Of a stretch of DNA of 56,988 nt, positions 54,525-56,988 are shown piece after piece (within the stretch, counting starts at the first letter, position 1; each line of letters begins with the position of its first letter). A program made the position numbers and the translations under genes. The notes below the pieces were generated by a model, which was not told the origin of the DNA, made no database searches, and saw only the letters and a list, made by a program, of their open reading frames with translations. The DNA lies in the NCBI GenBank assembly GCA_016928815.1, contig JAFGJZ010000011.1, forward strand, positions 1-56,988. The letters run 5' to 3'. This DNA comes from Spirochaetota bacterium. GTDB taxonomy: Bacteria > Spirochaetota > UBA4802 > JAFGJZ01.

Positions 54525-56714
54525 TCAGCAGCCCTTAAGCATTCCTTTTATTTTTACGGCATAATTTTCAGTTTCCTTTTTTGCCTGAATAAGAAATTCA
54601 TTTTCTTCCACCGTACCTACAGCAGCCTTCATCTCAGCTTCATTACGGAATGTGGATTTGCGGAATGGATTATCAAAATCCTTCCGTCTTGATTCAAAAA
54701 CACGTTCATATATTCTGTTCTGAATTATAATTGATTCCTTAAGCAGATTATGCCAGACATCCTGAGTTAATTCCGTACCGCATATTTCTTTCAGAGAGGC
54801 GTACGCATGAATCATTTTTTCATAAGGATATTTTTCCCAGAGTCTGTCATATCTGCCGTGAATATCATCCCACGAACCGAGCATTCCGGAATTTATGTCA
54901 TTACGGAGCGCATCCGCGGATTCTTCAGGTACAAGCTGACCGCCCAGGTTAATCCAGACTTTATTGCGGACTGCCGGCGGATTCAGTGACATTATATTTT
55001 CTTCCGGATGTTCAGACAGAAAATCGGCGACATTTCTGACCGCATAGTATTTTATCATTTCACGGTAGGCCGAATAGGCTTCCTTCGCTTTCAGGATTTT
55101 TATTTTACGCTTTGATTTTTCAAGACCACCGGCATATACGGTCAGTCCGGCCGGATATGAACCGTCCGCACCCAGCAATTCCCTGCCCTGCTGCATGAGT
55201 TCATGCTCAGTCTTTCCGGAATCCGTCATCACATGCTGTTCATTAAAAGACGCCGCCGTCCAGATTTCAAGCAGTCTCATCGCATTGAAAGCCTCTTCTA
55301 TGCTGTCAGGCGCGAGGAAGTCAAATTCAATATGCTGCTTCCTATGAATGCGTTTGTCACGCTGCTGGTACTTGCCGGTATTTCTTGCAAGTGCATACAT
55401 GTTATACATCCACCAGTAGGCCGGCATGATTTCAAGACAGTTATCAGTTTCATTGTTGTTTACAAGTGAAAACGGCAGAGGTATATTCAGTTCAGCCGGA
55501 TAATCTCCTTTTGCAAGAAGTACGAAAGAGGCAAAACAGCTTGAATGTTTGATACTTGTGCATAAACCCGGCCAGAATCCCCTGCCTGCCTGAACCTCAT
55601 TATCATTTGCCCTGCTGTTATGATTTGATCCGATTGTAGCACCCGCAGCAAGATTACTCTGACCCATGACCACCGAAGCAATCAGAAATGAATTATTATG
55701 ATGCTGTTCGTGTGCGGGAAATATGAGATTGTTCAGTATTTCACAGCATGATACGGTTGAGTTGTCACCAAGGTAGGAATTTATCAGACGGGCACCATAT
55801 TTTAGATTGGCGTTGTTGCCAAGAATGAAACGCACAGCTTTGCAGCCGTAAAAGACATGGCATCCGAAACCGATGATGCCGTTTACAAGTTCTACACCCT
55901 CTCCTATCTGGGTAGATTCCTCTGCGGAGGAATTTATTGTCAGATTTTTCAGTTTATTCGCACCCTTAATATATGCATGTTCCCCGATCAGGACATCCTT
56001 GAGTATCCTGGAATTTTTTATGACAGTCTGTTTCCCTACTCTGCCGTAATAACCTCTTCTGGAATCATATCTTGCCTGAGTAATTTCCTTAAGCCTGCTT
56101 TGAAGTTTAAGGTCATCCCTGTACTTCGCCCACAGATATGCATCCGCCGTAAGCATTCCGTCAAACGGAAGAATTTTTCTGCAGCCTGTTTCGTTCATAA
56201 GATCAATCCAGATTCGGACGTTTTCCGACTCGCCGTCCTTAATTATTCCGTTTCCGAATTTTGCATGATTTGTGGAATGCATCTCATCAATATTTGAAAG
56301 TATGCATTCAGAACCGATTATGTAATATGCCAGATAACTAACATTGTGAACAGCAACATCATCGCCAAGATCACATGATATCAGTGTCGAATTTGATATT
56401 CCTGAAGGTACGAAAAGATCATTGTGCTGAAGCACCCTGTTCAGCATCCTTCCTATTCTTACAAGTCCGTAAAACCTGCTGTTATGTATCTGATCCGGAT
56501 CAAATTCACCGGTTACAAGCATTAAATTCCAGTCACTGCACAGGTTACCATTCCGTATCAAGGCATCTTTTTCATCAGCTGTAAGATTTCTCCATGATTT
56601 TTGATCACACTGCTGATTCCGCAGATAAAATTCATCATGTCCGTCGGACAGAAACTCAGCGGGCAGGAAATTTTTACCGATAGCGTCTCCGGGAAGAATG
56701 GTTATTTTATTCAT
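54525..56714 (-). CDS. DUF4954-type protein with left-handed beta-helix (hexapeptide) region
   Basis: A 729-residue cytosolic protein. Residues about 60-330 contain irregular hexapeptide turns of left-handed beta-helix type (VLQHNDLFVPSGISNSTLIS, VIKNSRILKDVLIGEHAYIK, GVELVNGIIGFGCHVFYGC), as in nucleotidyl- and acyl-transferases. A block rich in His/Asn follows (AHEQHHNNSFLIASVVMGQS, TIGSNHNSRAN). The C-terminal half is alpha-helical. The whole reads like the DUF4954 family known from Bacteroidetes and spirochaetes, whose role is unknown; the name is from recognition, not a search. The start has GGAG five bases upstream. It is the first gene of a unit with MFS copy 2. Confidence 0.8.
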   Translation of the reverse strand: MNKITILPGDAIGKNFLPAEFLSDGHDEFYLRNQQCDQKSWRNLTADEKDALIRNGNLCSDWNLMLVTGEFDPDQIHNSRFYGLVRIGRMLNRVLQHNDLFVPSGISNSTLISCDLGDDVAVHNVSYLAYYIIGSECILSNIDEMHSTNHAKFGNGIIKDGESENVRIWIDLMNETGCRKILPFDGMLTADAYLWAKYRDDLKLQSRLKEITQARYDSRRGYYGRVGKQTVIKNSRILKDVLIGEHAYIKGANKLKNLTINSSAEESTQIGEGVELVNGIIGFGCHVFYGCKAVRFILGNNANLKYGARLINSYLGDNSTVSCCEILNNLIFPAHEQHHNNSFLIASVVMGQSNLAAGATIGSNHNSRANDNEVQAGRGFWPGLCTSIKHSSCFASFVLLAKGDYPAELNIPLPFSLVNNNETDNCLEIMPAYWWMYNMYALARNTGKYQQRDKRIHRKQHIEFDFLAPDSIEEAFNAMRLLEIWTAASFNEQHVMTDSGKTEHELMQQGRELLGADGSYPAGLTVYAGGLEKSKRKIKILKAKEAYSAYREMIKYYAVRNVADFLSEHPEENIMSLNPPAVRNKVWINLGGQLVPEESADALRNDINSGMLGSWDDIHGRYDRLWEKYPYEKMIHAYASLKEICGTELTQDVWHNLLKESIIIQNRIYERVFESRRKDFDNPFRKSTFRNEAEMKAAVGTVEENEFLIQAKKETENYAVKIKGMLKGC

Positions 56715-56780
56715 GTCAACTCCACAAACTCAGAATTACGAAATTCCGCACTGCAGAAAATAAATTTTCCGGCTTTCGCA

Positions 56781-56809
56781 ATAATATATTCACCGTAAAA
56801 ATGTTACAA
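56781..56809 (-). promoter_or_regulatory. Putative promoter of the DUF4954-type operon
   Basis: On the minus strand TTGTAA (56804-56809) and TATTAT (56781-56786) are separated by 17 bases, about 65 bases before the start codon. Matches to consensus are four and five of six. Confidence 0.5.
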
Positions 56810-56903
56810 GATTATTTTTATTTAAATTATTTATTACACGTATTTTACATTCTGCCGTAATTCCATTATTTACGCAGTAGGATAATGGACTGAAATAAAA
56901 TTG

Positions 56904-56933
56904 TTGACACACCTGTTTTTTGAAAAATTATTG
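56904..56933 (+). promoter_or_regulatory. Putative promoter of the gene at the right edge
   Basis: A perfect -35 TTGACA (56904-56909) is followed after 18 bases by TTATTG (56928-56933), a weak -10. It points into the start codon at 56962. Confidence 0.4.
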
Positions 56934-56961
56934 TTAAAAATCACTCTCAAGGACCTAAAAA

Positions 56962-56988
56962 ATGGAATTACCTTCATCATATGAACCA
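56962..56988 (+). CDS. Start of a gene cut by the window edge (nine codons)
   Basis: ATG 56962 follows AAGGA by eight bases and a TTGACA box by about 50. Only MELPSSYEP is visible. A Y-x-P motif in this position is reminiscent of valyl-tRNA synthetase N-termini, but nine residues cannot support that. Confidence 0.4.

Overview
The window is one contiguous stretch of an AT-rich (roughly 38-40% G+C by eye) bacterial chromosome, densely packed, with no mobile element, CRISPR array or rRNA visible. I read it as most likely Spirochaetota, with moderate confidence. The grounds are many kinases with a receiver domain at the N-terminus followed by PAS domains and HisKA_2, a DUF4954-type beta-helix protein, and a PurF/GltBD/Nqr/chemotaxis gene complement typical of free-living, probably anaerobic or microaerophilic, motile heterotrophs. 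No 16S or other taxonomic marker is present, so related phyla are not excluded.

Left part (1-14.4 kb): a truncated hypothetical gene, a nitroreductase, a 26-residue single-span membrane protein, purF, a tRNA-Trp with promoter and terminator, then a minus-strand operon encoding an Na+-NQR/RNF-type complex (nqrB-C-D-E-F plus a 150-aa unknown protein) without nqrA. Divergent from it is a four-gene plus-strand operon: a polytopic spermidine-synthase-like protein, a metallo-beta-lactamase-fold lipoprotein, a CapA-type protein and an alpha/beta hydrolase. A diguanylate cyclase with its own good promoter follows.

Middle (14.4-28.8 kb): gltD/gltB (glutamate synthase), then three large kinases with receiver first, several PAS domains and HisKA_2, one on the minus strand and two on the plus strand.

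Chemosensory and signalling block (28.8-49.4 kb, all minus strand): transcribed from the right, it encodes a receiver/HD-GYP phosphodiesterase, CheY, a degenerate CheD, CheR, a canonical CheD, CheB, a HisKA_3 kinase, a NarL-type regulator, a HisKA_2 kinase, a hybrid kinase, a receiver-ATPase protein, a soluble MCP with two cysteine-rich PAS domains, a membrane MCP, CheA, a STAS protein and CheW. Both MCPs end in a pentapeptide that fits the CheR/CheB tether pattern. CheA carries two 24-residue repeats, separated by exactly five residues, that match the MshEN cyclic-di-GMP-binding motif. With the HD-GYP protein in the block and the GGDEF protein at 13-14 kb, this suggests a chemosensory pathway coupled to cyclic-di-GMP. 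It is the best candidate here for an undescribed system.

Right part (49.7-57 kb): a NUDIX hydrolase with a small exported unknown, thiol peroxidase, a three-span membrane protein, two paralogous MFS transporters and the DUF4954-type protein, with one transporter translationally adjacent to the DUF4954-type gene. A new plus-strand gene begins at the very end.
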